Positions 48,953 through 58,343 of a stretch of DNA of 64,000 nucleotides are shown piece after piece. The DNA is taken from NCBI GenBank assembly GCA_046050465.1, contig JBJOPS010000061.1, forward strand, positions 27,362 through 91,361, in the 5' to 3' direction. Position 1 is the stretch's first letter; each line of letters starts with the position of its first letter. Source of the DNA: Egaibacter sp046050465. GTDB taxonomy: Bacteria; Pseudomonadota; Gammaproteobacteria; Burkholderiales; Burkholderiaceae_C. Both the position numbers and the translations under genes were made by a program. The notes beneath the pieces are model-generated. The model had not been told where the DNA came from. It ran no database searches and saw only the letters and a list, made by a program, of their open reading frames with translations.

Positions 48953-49351
48953 ATGAAAGAATTGCCTACGCCCACGTTTGCGCTGTCGCCCGCTTTCTTG
49001 TTGAGAAGCTCAAACTTTCTTGGCATTGCGCGGGTTCATGAGTCTCAGCAAATCACTGCGCTACAGCCCACGCCTGTGGTGAAAGTGCAGCCACTACCCC
49101 GCGGCATTACGGCTGTCTGGGCCAGACATCTGGACGAAGTGCGCGAAGCCCAGCGGCTGCGGTATGAGATTTTCTCGGGTGAGATGGGCGCACGCCTGGA
49201 CAAGTTAACTGGCGCAGTGGTAGGAACCTACCGGGTGCTCACCCCGGCGCAGGCCAGGCGTATTGGCAAAAATGTCACACTGTTGTCACGGTCATGTTGC
49301 ATCCTGGCCGTTTTCAACTCAAAACCACGAAGCTATGGACCACTCAATTGA
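48953..49351 (+). pseudogene. Truncated GNAT/hemolysin-type acyltransferase remnant (OlsB-like)
   Basis: The 132-residue open frame contains two conserved segments of the GNAT family that includes ornithine-lipid acyltransferase OlsB: EVREAQRLRYEIFSGEMGARL and GAVVGTYRVLTPAQARRIG, listed here by their cores EAQRLRYEIFSGEMGARL and VVGTYRVLTPAQA. In intact members some 25-30 residues, including an acidic HDID-like stretch, separate them, but here they are nearly joined. The C-terminal half after RRIG is missing and replaced by the phoX upstream region. The open frame survives, but function is unlikely. Confidence 0.7.
49272..49289 (+). promoter_or_regulatory. Pho box upstream of phoX
   Basis: ATGTCAC-ACTG-TTGTCAC: two 7-base half-sites spaced by 4 bases, the PhoB-binding layout (consensus half-site CTGTCAT/CTGTCAC). 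It lies 45 bases before the phoX ATG and is followed by a further GTCATG. Confidence 0.75.
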
Positions 49352-51551
49352 TCGCCCATCTGACATCTTTAACAACGAAGACTCGAACAGTACGCATAAC
49401 CGGCATATTGAGACGCTGGTTGCTACGCGGCTGAGCAGGCGCAGCATTTTGCTCGGCGGAGCCGGGGTCGCGGCAACAAGCCTGTTCGGTGGAGCGGCAC
49501 TCTCAGGCTGCGCTACCAATGTGGGCTCTTCGGTAGGGGCTGCATCCAGTTCGAGCGCTTTGAGCACGCTCGGGTTTTCGGCGGTTGCCAAAAGCGTCGC
49601 AGACGCGGTGGTGGTTGCACCGGGCTACAGCGTGCAGGTTGTTTATGCACTGGGTGATCCACTAACCTCCTCCACGCTTGCGTACAAAAACGATGGCACC
49701 GACGCTGACTTTGACAACCGGGCAGGTGATCATCACGACGGCATGGAATGGTTTGGTCTGGACGCGAACGGTAAACCTTCGACCATGAGTACCACCCGCG
49801 CTTTGCTCGCCATTAACCATGAGGCCACTACGGATGAGAAACTCAGCTCCTTTTTCATTCACGCTGATGGTGGCAAATCCACTTTGCCACGTCCTTGCGC
49901 GGAAGTAGACAAAGAAATGGCGATCCACGGCTTGTCTGTGGTGGAAATTGAAGCTCAGGCTCGCAAATGGGCTTACAAGCCAGCCTCCAGCTTTAACCGT
50001 CGGGTGACGGCAATGACCGACGTGCTTATCAGCGGCCCGGCCAAAGGCAGTGAACACCTGGTTACCCGCCATAGCCCTGATGGAACCAAAGCCCGCGGCA
50101 CCCTGAACAACTGCGGTACCGGCAAGACCCCTTGGGGTACTTTTGTGTCGGGCGAAGAAAACTGGTTTGGCTACTTTCACCGCGATGCCAAAGACGACGA
50201 GCGTCGTGGCAAAAGAGATCCGCAGGTTACCGGGCTGGTACGTTATGGACGCCCTGCAGGTGCTGCCAGCCGTCACGGTTGGGAAAGTGCCGGTGCCGAC
50301 GATAAATATGTGCGCTGGAACAATGGCGCATTGGCTGCCAATGCGCGCGCAGATTATCGCAACGAAATGAACACTTTTGGCTATGTCGTCGAAATGGACG
50401 CATATGACCGCAAGCAAGTGGTGCGAAAGCGTACCGGCCTTGGTCGGTTTGCGCACGAAAGTGTCAGTTTTTCAAAGCCCGTCGCGGGCCAACCCGTCGT
50501 GGCCTATATGGGTGACGATGCGCGCAATGAATATATGTACAAGTACGTTTCTGCCGCCAAATGGGACGCTGCAGACGCGAACGCCAGCAACCGCCTGGCA
50601 GTTGGTGACAAATACCTCGACAAGGGCACTTTGTTTGTAGCCGTTTTCAAGGAAAACGGCACGGGCCAGTGGGTTGAGTTGTCCATGAATAACCCCATCG
50701 TGGCCGCAAACCCTGACTTCGAGTTCAAGTCGGACGCTGATATCGCCATCTTTACCCGCCTGGCCGCAGATGCGGTGAACGCCACCAAGATGGATCGCCC
50801 GGAGTGGGGTGGTATCAACCCCCGCAATGGCGAGTTTTATGTCACTTTGACCAATAACAGCAACCGATCCGTGGATGGTGATGCTGGCGTGGACGCTGCC
50901 AACCCTCGTTATTACGCAGACATGAAGGGGAGCAAGGAAAACAAAGGTAACGTGCACGGCCACATCATTCGCGTCGCACAAGGCAAGCCTTGGGAGACGG
51001 CATTCAAATGGGACATTTATCTGTTTGCATCTGAGGCCGATGCTGACAAAGCCAAAGTGAATCTGTCAAACCTGACTGACGAAAACGATCTTTCGTCCCC
51101 GGATGGTCTGGTTTTCAGTGAGGCTACAGGCTTATGCTGGATTCAGACAGATGATGGCGCCTACACCGATAAAACCAACTGCATGCTGCTGGCGGCCATT
51201 CCCGGCGCGGTTGGTGACGGTGGCAAGAAGACGCTGACCTACAAACGCCCAGATGGCAGCGAAAAGCGCGTGGACACCTATGTCGGAAAATCCCAGGCAC
51301 CCAGTATCCTCAAGCGCTTTCTGGTGGGCCCCGTGGACTGCGAAATCACCGGTCTTTGCGAAACGCCTGACGGTAAAGCCATGTTTATCAACATCCAGCA
51401 TCCGGGTGAAGGCACCAAGATGGCCGACGTCGGGAATACAGCCAAATACACCAGCCAGTGGCCTGCCAATGCGGGCTACGGGGCCGGCAAACGGCCTCGC
51501 TCAGCCACTATCGTCATTACCAAGAATGACGGTGGCCAGATCGGTAGCTAA
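49335..51551 (+). CDS. phoX: PhoX-family alkaline phosphatase
   Basis: A 738-residue PhoX. A twin-arginine signal (SRRSILLGGAGVAATSLFGG) lies near residues 35-55, later than usual because of a 35-residue N-terminal extension. Family segments include DHHDGMEWFGLD, LLAINHEATTDE, LNNCGTGKTPWGTFVSGEEN and RWNNGALAANARADYRNEMN (a calcium-iron type active site). It releases phosphate from esters in the periplasm. The Pho box upstream and the downstream pst genes show it belongs to the Pho regulon. ATG 49335 is used. Confidence 0.95.
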   Translation: MDHSIDRPSDIFNNEDSNSTHNRHIETLVATRLSRRSILLGGAGVAATSLFGGAALSGCATNVGSSVGAASSSSALSTLGFSAVAKSVADAVVVAPGYSVQVVYALGDPLTSSTLAYKNDGTDADFDNRAGDHHDGMEWFGLDANGKPSTMSTTRALLAINHEATTDEKLSSFFIHADGGKSTLPRPCAEVDKEMAIHGLSVVEIEAQARKWAYKPASSFNRRVTAMTDVLISGPAKGSEHLVTRHSPDGTKARGTLNNCGTGKTPWGTFVSGEENWFGYFHRDAKDDERRGKRDPQVTGLVRYGRPAGAASRHGWESAGADDKYVRWNNGALAANARADYRNEMNTFGYVVEMDAYDRKQVVRKRTGLGRFAHESVSFSKPVAGQPVVAYMGDDARNEYMYKYVSAAKWDAADANASNRLAVGDKYLDKGTLFVAVFKENGTGQWVELSMNNPIVAANPDFEFKSDADIAIFTRLAADAVNATKMDRPEWGGINPRNGEFYVTLTNNSNRSVDGDAGVDAANPRYYADMKGSKENKGNVHGHIIRVAQGKPWETAFKWDIYLFASEADADKAKVNLSNLTDENDLSSPDGLVFSEATGLCWIQTDDGAYTDKTNCMLLAAIPGAVGDGGKKTLTYKRPDGSEKRVDTYVGKSQAPSILKRFLVGPVDCEITGLCETPDGKAMFINIQHPGEGTKMADVGNTAKYTSQWPANAGYGAGKRPRSATIVITKNDGGQIGS

Positions 51552-51564
51552 TCAGCAGCCCGTA

Positions 51565-51596
51565 GCCGGGAGTTAGCAATACCTCTCGGCATTTTC
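51565..51596 (+). terminator. Probable terminator after phoX
   Basis: GCCGGGAG (51565-51572) pairs with CTCTCGGC (51583-51590) with one G-U pair, followed by ATTTTCTT. It lies 13 bases after the phoX stop. Confidence 0.6.
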
Positions 51597-51601
51597 TTGA
51601 A

Positions 51602-51619
51602 TTGTCACGCTACCGTCAT
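51602..51619 (+). promoter_or_regulatory. Pho box upstream of pstS
   Basis: TTGTCAC-GCTA-CCGTCAT: two 7-base half-sites spaced by 4 bases, with a further CAGTCAT at 51632-51638. It lies 66 bases before the pstS ATG, a position that fits PhoB activation of the pst operon. Confidence 0.8.
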
Positions 51620-51685
51620 AAATCTTTCTTACAGTCATGTTCGAGCTGTTCACAAAACCTTGTCAATTTTATTTAAAGGTAACTT

Positions 51686-52729
51686 ATGAAAATCATCCTC
51701 AAAATGTCACTGATTTCTGTTCCAGCACTCGTTGCAATGTCATTTGCTTGCCTGGCTGGCGCGCAGGAAATCACCGGTGCCGGGGCCACTTTTCCCGCGC
51801 CCGTATACGCAAAATGGGCGGCAGATTACAACAAGGCTACTGGCGTCAAAATCAACTACCAGTCGGTCGGATCAGGCGCCGGCATCAAGCAGATTGATTC
51901 CAAAACGGTGGATTTTGGCGCATCCGATATGCCGCAAACGGATGAAGTCCTCAAATCCAAAGGCCAGTTTCAGTTTCCTACAGTAATTGGCGGCACCGTG
52001 CCGGTGATCAATATCAAGGGCATTGCGCCCGGCCAGATGAAGCTGGACGGCCAGGTGCTGGGTGACATCTTCCTTGGCAAGATTACCAAATGGGACGACC
52101 AGGCAATCAAGGCGCTGAACCCTGGCCTGACGTTGCCTGATGCTGCCATTGCACCTGTGCGCCGCGCTGATGGCTCCGGCACCACTTTTAACTTCACCAA
52201 CTACCTGAGCCGCGTTCACCCCGAGTGGAAAGCCAAGGTCGGCGAGGGCACGGCTGTCAACTGGCCTGTGGGCGCAGGTGGCAAGGGTAACGAAGGTGTC
52301 GCAGCGTTTGTGAACCGCTTGCCCAACTCCATTGGGTATGTGGAGTATTCTTATGTCAAGCAAAACAAGATGACCTACACGCTGATGAAGAACCGCGATG
52401 GCGTGTTTGTGGCCCCCGATGATGAAACGTTCAAGGCTGCTGCTGCCGGTGCAGACTGGAACAAGTCATTTTTCCAGCTCATCACGAATCAGCCCGGCAA
52501 AAATGCCTGGCCCATCTCGACTGCGACGTTCATCCTGATGCATGTGAAGCAGGACAAGCCGGCCAATGCGATCGAAACATTCAAGTTTTTCACATGGGCT
52601 TACAAGAATGGTGACAAGATTGCGGCTGATCTGGACTACGTTCCCATGCCGGATAACGTGATCGGTGCGATTGAGAAAGCCTGGGGTCAAGTGACTGATG
52701 TTGCGGGCAAGCCGGTAGCCCTGAAGTAA
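51686..52729 (+). CDS. pstS: Phosphate ABC transporter substrate-binding protein PstS
   Basis: A 347-residue protein with a signal peptide (...MSFACLAGAQ) and the PstS opening ITGAGATFPAPVYAKWA. Phosphate-contact segments are GSGAGIKQI, DFGASDMP and RADGSGTTFNFTNYLS. It captures phosphate in the periplasm with high affinity. AAAGGTAAC precedes the ATG. First gene of the pst operon. Confidence 0.97.
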   Translation: MKIILKMSLISVPALVAMSFACLAGAQEITGAGATFPAPVYAKWAADYNKATGVKINYQSVGSGAGIKQIDSKTVDFGASDMPQTDEVLKSKGQFQFPTVIGGTVPVINIKGIAPGQMKLDGQVLGDIFLGKITKWDDQAIKALNPGLTLPDAAIAPVRRADGSGTTFNFTNYLSRVHPEWKAKVGEGTAVNWPVGAGGKGNEGVAAFVNRLPNSIGYVEYSYVKQNKMTYTLMKNRDGVFVAPDDETFKAAAAGADWNKSFFQLITNQPGKNAWPISTATFILMHVKQDKPANAIETFKFFTWAYKNGDKIAADLDYVPMPDNVIGAIEKAWGQVTDVAGKPVALK

Positions 52730-52770
52730 GCGTTTGGTGACGGCGTCATCGGAAACGGAAGAGTAAGCGC

Positions 52771-53802
52771 GTGTCAACTACACTTCCGGCAAAAGAGATG
52801 CCGATTAATCAGCCTGCCCTTCCTTCCGGACGTGTAATGACCAAGTCTCCTCCGATGAAAGCGGCCCGTTCCGGGCCAATGGCGGATCGTATCTTTGGCT
52901 GGCTAGCCAAAGGTGCGGCCGTGTTTACGCTGGCGATGCTCATTGCCATTCTGGTGTCGCTCACCATCAGTGCCTGGCCTGCCATCAGTAAGTATGGTTT
53001 CGGTTTTCTCACCAGCACGACTTGGGACCCTGTGAAAGAGGACTTCGGTGGGCTGGTAATGATCTACGGCACGTTGATGACCTCCTTCATCGCGTTGCTC
53101 ATTGCCGTACCGGTGAGTTTTGGCATCGCGCTGTTCCTGACCGAGATGTCACCGGCCTGGTTGAAGCGCCCGCTGGGAACCGCTATTGAACTGCTGGCTG
53201 CTGTGCCGTCCATTGTGTATGGGATGTGGGGCTTGCTGGTTTTCAGCCCGATTTTGTCGACTTATATCCAGCAACCGCTACAGGCGCTGTTTGGCGGTGT
53301 ACCTTATATCGGAGCTTTGTTTTCAGGCCCGCCCGTGGGCATCGGCATCCTGTCGGCCGGCATTATTCTGGCCATCATGATCATCCCGTTCATTGCGGCT
53401 GTGATGCGTGATGTGTTTGAAGTGACGCCTCCCATGCTTAAAGAATCTGCCTACGCTTTGGGTGGCACCACCTGGGAGGTCGTCTCCCAGGTGGTTTTGC
53501 CTTACACCAAGGCTGGCGTTATCGGCGGCATCATGTTGGGTTTGGGGCGCGCCATTGGCGAGACCATGGCCGTGACCTTCGTGATCGGCAATTTCAATCA
53601 ACTGGATTCCCTGAGTCTTTTTCAGGCAGCCAACAGCATTACCTCTGCACTGGCCAACGAGTTTGCTGAAGCTGGGGAGGGGCTCCATCAGGGAGCACTG
53701 ATGTACCTTGGGCTCGTGTTGTTTTTCATTACATTTGTAGTGCTGACTTTGTCGAAAGTGTTGCTGTCGCAGTTGAAAAAGAACGAGGGAGCAAAAACAT
53801 GA
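52771..53802 (+). CDS. pstC: Phosphate ABC transporter permease PstC
   Basis: A 343-residue permease with an N-terminal cytoplasmic stretch of about 45 residues and six membrane helices. The PstC-type NH2 segment GFGFLTSTTWDPVKEDFGG and the cytoplasmic EAA-like loop ESAYALGGTTWEVVSQVVLP are clear. It starts with GTG 52771 after GGAAGAG. The stop overlaps the pstA start. Confidence 0.96.
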   Translation: MSTTLPAKEMPINQPALPSGRVMTKSPPMKAARSGPMADRIFGWLAKGAAVFTLAMLIAILVSLTISAWPAISKYGFGFLTSTTWDPVKEDFGGLVMIYGTLMTSFIALLIAVPVSFGIALFLTEMSPAWLKRPLGTAIELLAAVPSIVYGMWGLLVFSPILSTYIQQPLQALFGGVPYIGALFSGPPVGIGILSAGIILAIMIIPFIAAVMRDVFEVTPPMLKESAYALGGTTWEVVSQVVLPYTKAGVIGGIMLGLGRAIGETMAVTFVIGNFNQLDSLSLFQAANSITSALANEFAEAGEGLHQGALMYLGLVLFFITFVVLTLSKVLLSQLKKNEGAKT

Positions 53803-54680
53803 CCACTGGAGACAGTTTGTCGCAGGCTGCAGCAATGCAAGAGGTCAGGCAGGCCAAATATGCACAGCGCAAGTTGGTCAACCGCATCGCATTGGCCCTG
53901 TCGCTTCTGGCGATGGCTTTCGGCCTGTTCTGGCTCTTCTGGATATTGTTTGAAACGGTTCGGCTCGGTGTGGGTGGTTTGACGCTAGCCACGTTGACCC
54001 AGATGACGCCTCCGCCAAACGATGATGGTGGCCTGGCCAATGCCATGTATGGCTCGTTCTTGATGGTGATGTTGGCCACGTTTGTGGGCACACCCATCGG
54101 CATCATGGCAGGCATTTACCTGGCTGAATTCGAGACCAAAGGCTGGCTGGCGACCGTAACGCGTTTCGTCAATGACATTTTGTTGTCGGCACCGTCCATC
54201 GTCATTGGTTTGTTCGTCTATGCTGTCATCGTGTCGCGCTTCAAGTCATTCTCTGGCTGGGCTGGCGTGATGGCTCTGGCACTGATCGTCATACCGGTGG
54301 TGATCCGGACTACAGAAAACATGCTGCAACTGGTTCCAGCCGGTTTGCGGGAGGCTGCTTATGCACTGGGAGCGCCAAAGTGGAAAGTCATTCTCAGCAT
54401 CACGCTCAAGGCGGCCCGTGCTGGTGTTGTCACGGGGGTGATGCTGGCGATTGCCCGGATTGCTGGTGAGACGGCCCCTTTGTTGTTCACTGCCCTGAGC
54501 AATCAGTTCTGGACTTCCAGTCTTAGTGAACCGATGGCCAGTTTGCCTGTGACCATTTTCAAATTTGCCATGAGCCCTTACGAAAACTGGCAAAAGCTGG
54601 CCTGGGCGGGGGTCTTTCTGATCACGGTGACGGTACTGGGTCTGAACATCATTGCCCGGGTCGTCACCCGAGCTCGTTAA
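53799..54680 (+). CDS. pstA: Phosphate ABC transporter permease PstA
   Basis: A 293-residue permease with six membrane helices. MTPPPNDDGGLANAMYGSFL and the EAA-like loop REAAYALGAPKWKVILSI are typical of PstA. It pairs with PstC. Coupled to pstC by an ATGA overlap. A 49-base gap precedes pstB. Confidence 0.96.
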   Translation: MTTGDSLSQAAAMQEVRQAKYAQRKLVNRIALALSLLAMAFGLFWLFWILFETVRLGVGGLTLATLTQMTPPPNDDGGLANAMYGSFLMVMLATFVGTPIGIMAGIYLAEFETKGWLATVTRFVNDILLSAPSIVIGLFVYAVIVSRFKSFSGWAGVMALALIVIPVVIRTTENMLQLVPAGLREAAYALGAPKWKVILSITLKAARAGVVTGVMLAIARIAGETAPLLFTALSNQFWTSSLSEPMASLPVTIFKFAMSPYENWQKLAWAGVFLITVTVLGLNIIARVVTRAR

Positions 54681-54729
54681 CTGCAGTCACACCAGACCAA
54701 CGCCGGCCACGAATCTAACAAGGAAAAAG

Positions 54730-55509
54730 ATGAATACTGCTACGCCTGTCAAGGAGCACTCCAAAATTTCGGTCAGCAATCTTAATTTTTATTATGGCAA
54801 GTTCCATGCCCTGAAAGGTATCAACCTGGAGATTCCCGAGAAAAAGGTGACTGCCTTTATTGGCCCGTCTGGTTGTGGCAAGTCCACGCTGCTGCGTGTT
54901 TTCAACCGTATGTTCGAGTTATACCCGGAACAACGCGCAGAAGGTCAGATTCTGCTGGATGGCGAAGATCTGCTGACGAGCAAGAAGGATGTAGCACTGC
55001 TTCGCGCTAAAGTGGGTATGGTGTTCCAGAAACCGACGCCGTTCCCCATGTCGATCCATGACAACATTGCTTTTGGTGTCAAATTGTTTGAAAACCTGAA
55101 CGCGACGGACATGGAGGAACGTGTTGAGTGGGCGTTGCGCAAAGCGGCACTCTGGAATGAAGTGAAAGACAAGTTGAATCAGAGTGGTTCAGGGCTATCT
55201 GGTGGTCAACAGCAACGTCTTTGTATTGCACGTGGCATAGCCATCAAGCCCGAAGTGTTGCTGCTGGATGAACCGTGCTCTGCACTGGATCCCATCTCCA
55301 CGGCCAAAATTGAAGAACTGATTATCGAACTCAAGCACGATTACACCGTAGTCATCGTGACACACAATATGCAACAGGCAGCCCGCTGCAGTGACTACAC
55401 GGCATATATGTACCTGGGGGATTTGATGGAGTTTGGTTCAACCGAGCAAATGTTCTTCAAGCCCTCACGTAAGGAAACAGAAGATTACATTACCGGCCGG
55501 TTCGGCTAA
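54730..55509 (+). CDS. pstB: Phosphate ABC transporter ATP-binding protein PstB
   Basis: A 259-residue ABC ATPase. Walker A GPSGCGKST, signature LSGGQQQRLCIARGIA, Walker B VLLLDEPCSALDP, the switch His in VTHNMQQAARC, and the PstB C-terminus DYITGRFG. It drives PstCA and takes part in phosphate signalling with PhoU and PhoR. ATG 54730 follows AAGGAAA. Confidence 0.98.
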   Translation: MNTATPVKEHSKISVSNLNFYYGKFHALKGINLEIPEKKVTAFIGPSGCGKSTLLRVFNRMFELYPEQRAEGQILLDGEDLLTSKKDVALLRAKVGMVFQKPTPFPMSIHDNIAFGVKLFENLNATDMEERVEWALRKAALWNEVKDKLNQSGSGLSGGQQQRLCIARGIAIKPEVLLLDEPCSALDPISTAKIEELIIELKHDYTVVIVTHNMQQAARCSDYTAYMYLGDLMEFGSTEQMFFKPSRKETEDYITGRFG

Positions 55510-55519
55510 GGGAGCAGAC

Positions 55520-56221
55520 ATGCCTGAAAAACATCTTTCCACGCAGTTCGACAGCGAACTCAGCGCAGTTTCCACCCGGGTCATGGAGCTTGGGGGGTTG
55601 GTTGAATCCCAGATTCGCAATGCCATTTATGCGCTTTCGCAGTTCAGCGCTGAGGTAGCTAACCAGGTGACTGAAGCTGAAGCCCGGGTAAATGCAATGG
55701 AAGTGGAGATTGACCGCGAGCTGTCTTCCATCATTGGCCGGCGCCAGCCCACTGCACGTGATCTGCGGTTGCTGATAGCCATTTCCAAGACTACGGCGAA
55801 TCTGGAACGTGTAGGTGACGAGGCTGAAAAAATTGCGCGAATGGTGAGATCCATCGTCAACAGCGGAGCGCCTCGCTCGTTGCCATCTTTGGAGTTGCGG
55901 GTGGCGTCAGACCTGGCATCCGGGCTGTTGCGCAAGGCGCTGGATGCGTTCGCACGACTGGATACTGCCGCAGCAGTTGCCATCCTGAAGGAAGATGACC
56001 TGATTGACAAGGAGTTCGACGGTTTCGTGCGCAAGCTGGTGACGTACATGATGGAAGACCCACGCATGATCTCCCCAAGTCTGGATCTGCTCTTTTTGGC
56101 CAAGGCTATTGAGCGTATTGGCGATCATTCGAAGAATATTGCAGAGTTCATCATTTACGTTGTCAAGGGTGAGGACGTTCGACACACGCCGATGGAGCAA
56201 ATTGAATCCGTCGTGAAATGA
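55520..56221 (+). CDS. phoU: Phosphate signalling protein PhoU
   Basis: A 233-residue protein with two PhoU three-helix repeats, each with a metal-binding acidic motif (NLERVGDEAEKIAR and AIERIGDHSKNIAE). It connects Pst transporter state to PhoR and keeps the Pho regulon off when phosphate is ample. GGGAG precedes the ATG. The stop overlaps phoB. Confidence 0.97.
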   Translation: MPEKHLSTQFDSELSAVSTRVMELGGLVESQIRNAIYALSQFSAEVANQVTEAEARVNAMEVEIDRELSSIIGRRQPTARDLRLLIAISKTTANLERVGDEAEKIARMVRSIVNSGAPRSLPSLELRVASDLASGLLRKALDAFARLDTAAAVAILKEDDLIDKEFDGFVRKLVTYMMEDPRMISPSLDLLFLAKAIERIGDHSKNIAEFIIYVVKGEDVRHTPMEQIESVVK

Positions 56222-56946
56222 GAAATCAACCGGGTGTTTTGATTGTGGAAGACGAGCCGGCAATCGCCGAGCTCATCGCAGTCAATCTTCGACACAACGG
56301 TTTTCGGCCGCTGTGGGCCATGGATGGTGCCATTGCTCAACGTGAGTTGGATAACGTCTTGCCGGATGTGATCCTGCTTGACTGGATGTTGCCGGGGGAA
56401 AGCGGCTTGTCGCTTGCCAGGCGCTGGCGGGCGGACGCGCGCATAAAAGGCGTTCCGATCATCATGCTGACAGCGCGTGGGGACGAAATGGATCGGGTCG
56501 CGGGCCTTGATGCTGGGGCGGATGATTACATTGCCAAACCCTTTTCGACCAAGGAGCTTCTGGCAAGAGTTCGTGCTGTGTTGAGACGGCGCACGCCCGA
56601 GCGCGCCGCAGTGGTTGTTTCAGTAGGTGCCCTGTCACTTGACCCGGCGACCTATCAGGCAAGCTTTAACGAGCAGTTACTGAAGCTTGGTCCCACGGAA
56701 TTCAAGTTGCTCCACTATTTGATGAATCACCCCGAGCGTGTACATAGCCGGCCGCAATTGCTTGACAAGGTTTGGGGTGATCACGTGTTTATCGAGGAAC
56801 GTACGGTCGATGTGCATGTGAAGCGCCTGCGTGAAGCTCTTGGTGCAGCGGGGCCCATGATCGAAACCATCCGTGGCGCAGGCTATCGGCTGACGGCGCA
56901 ACCTAGGCCTATAGTGACATCATCAGTCCAGGCTCATCACGCCTGA
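56218..56946 (+). CDS. phoB: Phosphate response regulator PhoB
   Basis: A 242-residue OmpR-family regulator. The receiver domain has the acidic pair in IVEDEPAI, phospho-acceptor Asp in VILLDWMLPGESG (about residue 55), and Lys in YIAKPFSTKEL. The winged-helix domain ends ...VDVHVKRLREAL...GAGYRL. It binds Pho boxes such as those before phoX and pstS. It overlaps phoU by 4 bases. Confidence 0.97.
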   Translation: MRNQPGVLIVEDEPAIAELIAVNLRHNGFRPLWAMDGAIAQRELDNVLPDVILLDWMLPGESGLSLARRWRADARIKGVPIIMLTARGDEMDRVAGLDAGADDYIAKPFSTKELLARVRAVLRRRTPERAAVVVSVGALSLDPATYQASFNEQLLKLGPTEFKLLHYLMNHPERVHSRPQLLDKVWGDHVFIEERTVDVHVKRLREALGAAGPMIETIRGAGYRLTAQPRPIVTSSVQAHHA

Positions 56947-56990
56947 CGACCTTTTGCATGACGCAGGTTTTCCTTGTGTCATGATCCATC

Positions 56991-58343
56991 ATGCTTTGGC
57001 GTTTCGTTTCCTTTATTTCCAGTCAACTTGTAGTAGGCGCTCTGGGCTGGTATGTCGCCCCCGTGTCCAATCAGGCCTTTTGGTTGGTGGCTGGTGTTGT
57101 ACTTGGAAGCTTGATCTGGTTTGCTGTTGACTTTGCGCGTGGTGTCAAACTTCTGGAGTGGCTGCGCGCTGGTGATGTGTCCGATGGTGTGATGGCCCAC
57201 GGCTTGTGGGGTGAAGTTTCGGACCGAACGCGCAGACTGGTGCGGTTGCGGGAACGACAAACACTGGAAAGTGAAAATCGTTTGAATGATTTCCTGGCTG
57301 CGCTGCAAGCCTCCCCCAACGGAGTTGTGCTGCTCGATGCCCAGGGGCGTATCGAATGGTTCAATCAAACCGCGACCGAACATTTCGGTTTTGAACCGCA
57401 ACGAGACTTGCTGCAGCATTTCGGAAACCTGGTGCGTGACCCTGGTTTTGCCACGTACTTTGCTGGCAATGATTATCAAGACGGTGTAATGATGCCTGGT
57501 CGCGCCAGCACGGCCTCCCGACCTGTCACGCTTGCCGTCCACTTGCACCCTTATGGCGATGGGCGCAGTCTTTTGCTTTCACGTGATATCACGGCCGTGG
57601 AGCAAGCTGAAGCGATGCGCCGGGATTTTGTGGCGAATGTCTCTCACGAAGTCAGAACGCCGTTGACAGTACTCGGTGGTTTTGTTGAAACTTTGCAGAC
57701 TCTCCAGCTGGACGAATCTGACCGGCAACGTTATCTGGCTCTGATGGCTCAGCAAGCGGATCGCATGCAGACATTGGTAAAGGATTTGCTCACCCTGTCG
57801 CGCATTGAGGGCAGTCCATTGCCGGGGCTGGATGAACGTGTGTCTGTTTCCACATTGATGCAGCAGGTCGAATCGGAGGCTCGTGCACTATCTGGTCTCG
57901 TTAATCAAAGCCCGGGAGTTGCGCAGACGTTGGGTTTTTCTTGCACGTCGAATCGGGAGTTGCTGGGTGTTTCTCCGGAACTGCTGAGTGCGATGAGCAA
58001 TCTGGTTGGAAACGCCATTCGTTATACACCGGCCGATGGGGAGGTCCAGGTCATTTGCAGGGATGATTCCGAGGGACGCCTGGTGTTCTCGGTTCAGGAC
58101 ACTGGGCCCGGTATCGCGCCAGAGCACATTCCGCGGCTAACCGAACGTTTCTATAGGGTTGACCGAAGCCGTTCGCGTGAAACCGGTGGAACCGGGTTGG
58201 GATTGGCCATTGTGAAACACGTTGCACAGCGCCACGGGGCAGAGCTGAAAATTGATAGCACCCCGGGACAGGGATCCACTTTCACAATCATTTTTCCTGC
58301 GAGCCGGGTCTCTGCCGCCCAGGGTACTACGAAGATTGCTTAA
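56991..58343 (+). CDS. phoR: Phosphate sensor histidine kinase PhoR
   Basis: A 450-residue kinase. Two N-terminal membrane helices (about 5-50) without a sizeable periplasmic loop, a PAS domain (FLAALQASPNGVVLLDAQGR), HisKA with the phospho-His in FVANVSHEVRTPLTVLGG, and the ATPase boxes (NLVGNAIRYTP, DTGPGIA, GGTGLGLAIVKH). It phosphorylates PhoB under phosphate limitation. Its 3' end overlaps the convergent membrane-protein gene by 4 bases. Confidence 0.96.
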   Translation: MLWRFVSFISSQLVVGALGWYVAPVSNQAFWLVAGVVLGSLIWFAVDFARGVKLLEWLRAGDVSDGVMAHGLWGEVSDRTRRLVRLRERQTLESENRLNDFLAALQASPNGVVLLDAQGRIEWFNQTATEHFGFEPQRDLLQHFGNLVRDPGFATYFAGNDYQDGVMMPGRASTASRPVTLAVHLHPYGDGRSLLLSRDITAVEQAEAMRRDFVANVSHEVRTPLTVLGGFVETLQTLQLDESDRQRYLALMAQQADRMQTLVKDLLTLSRIEGSPLPGLDERVSVSTLMQQVESEARALSGLVNQSPGVAQTLGFSCTSNRELLGVSPELLSAMSNLVGNAIRYTPADGEVQVICRDDSEGRLVFSVQDTGPGIAPEHIPRLTERFYRVDRSRSRETGGTGLGLAIVKHVAQRHGAELKIDSTPGQGSTFTIIFPASRVSAAQGTTKIA

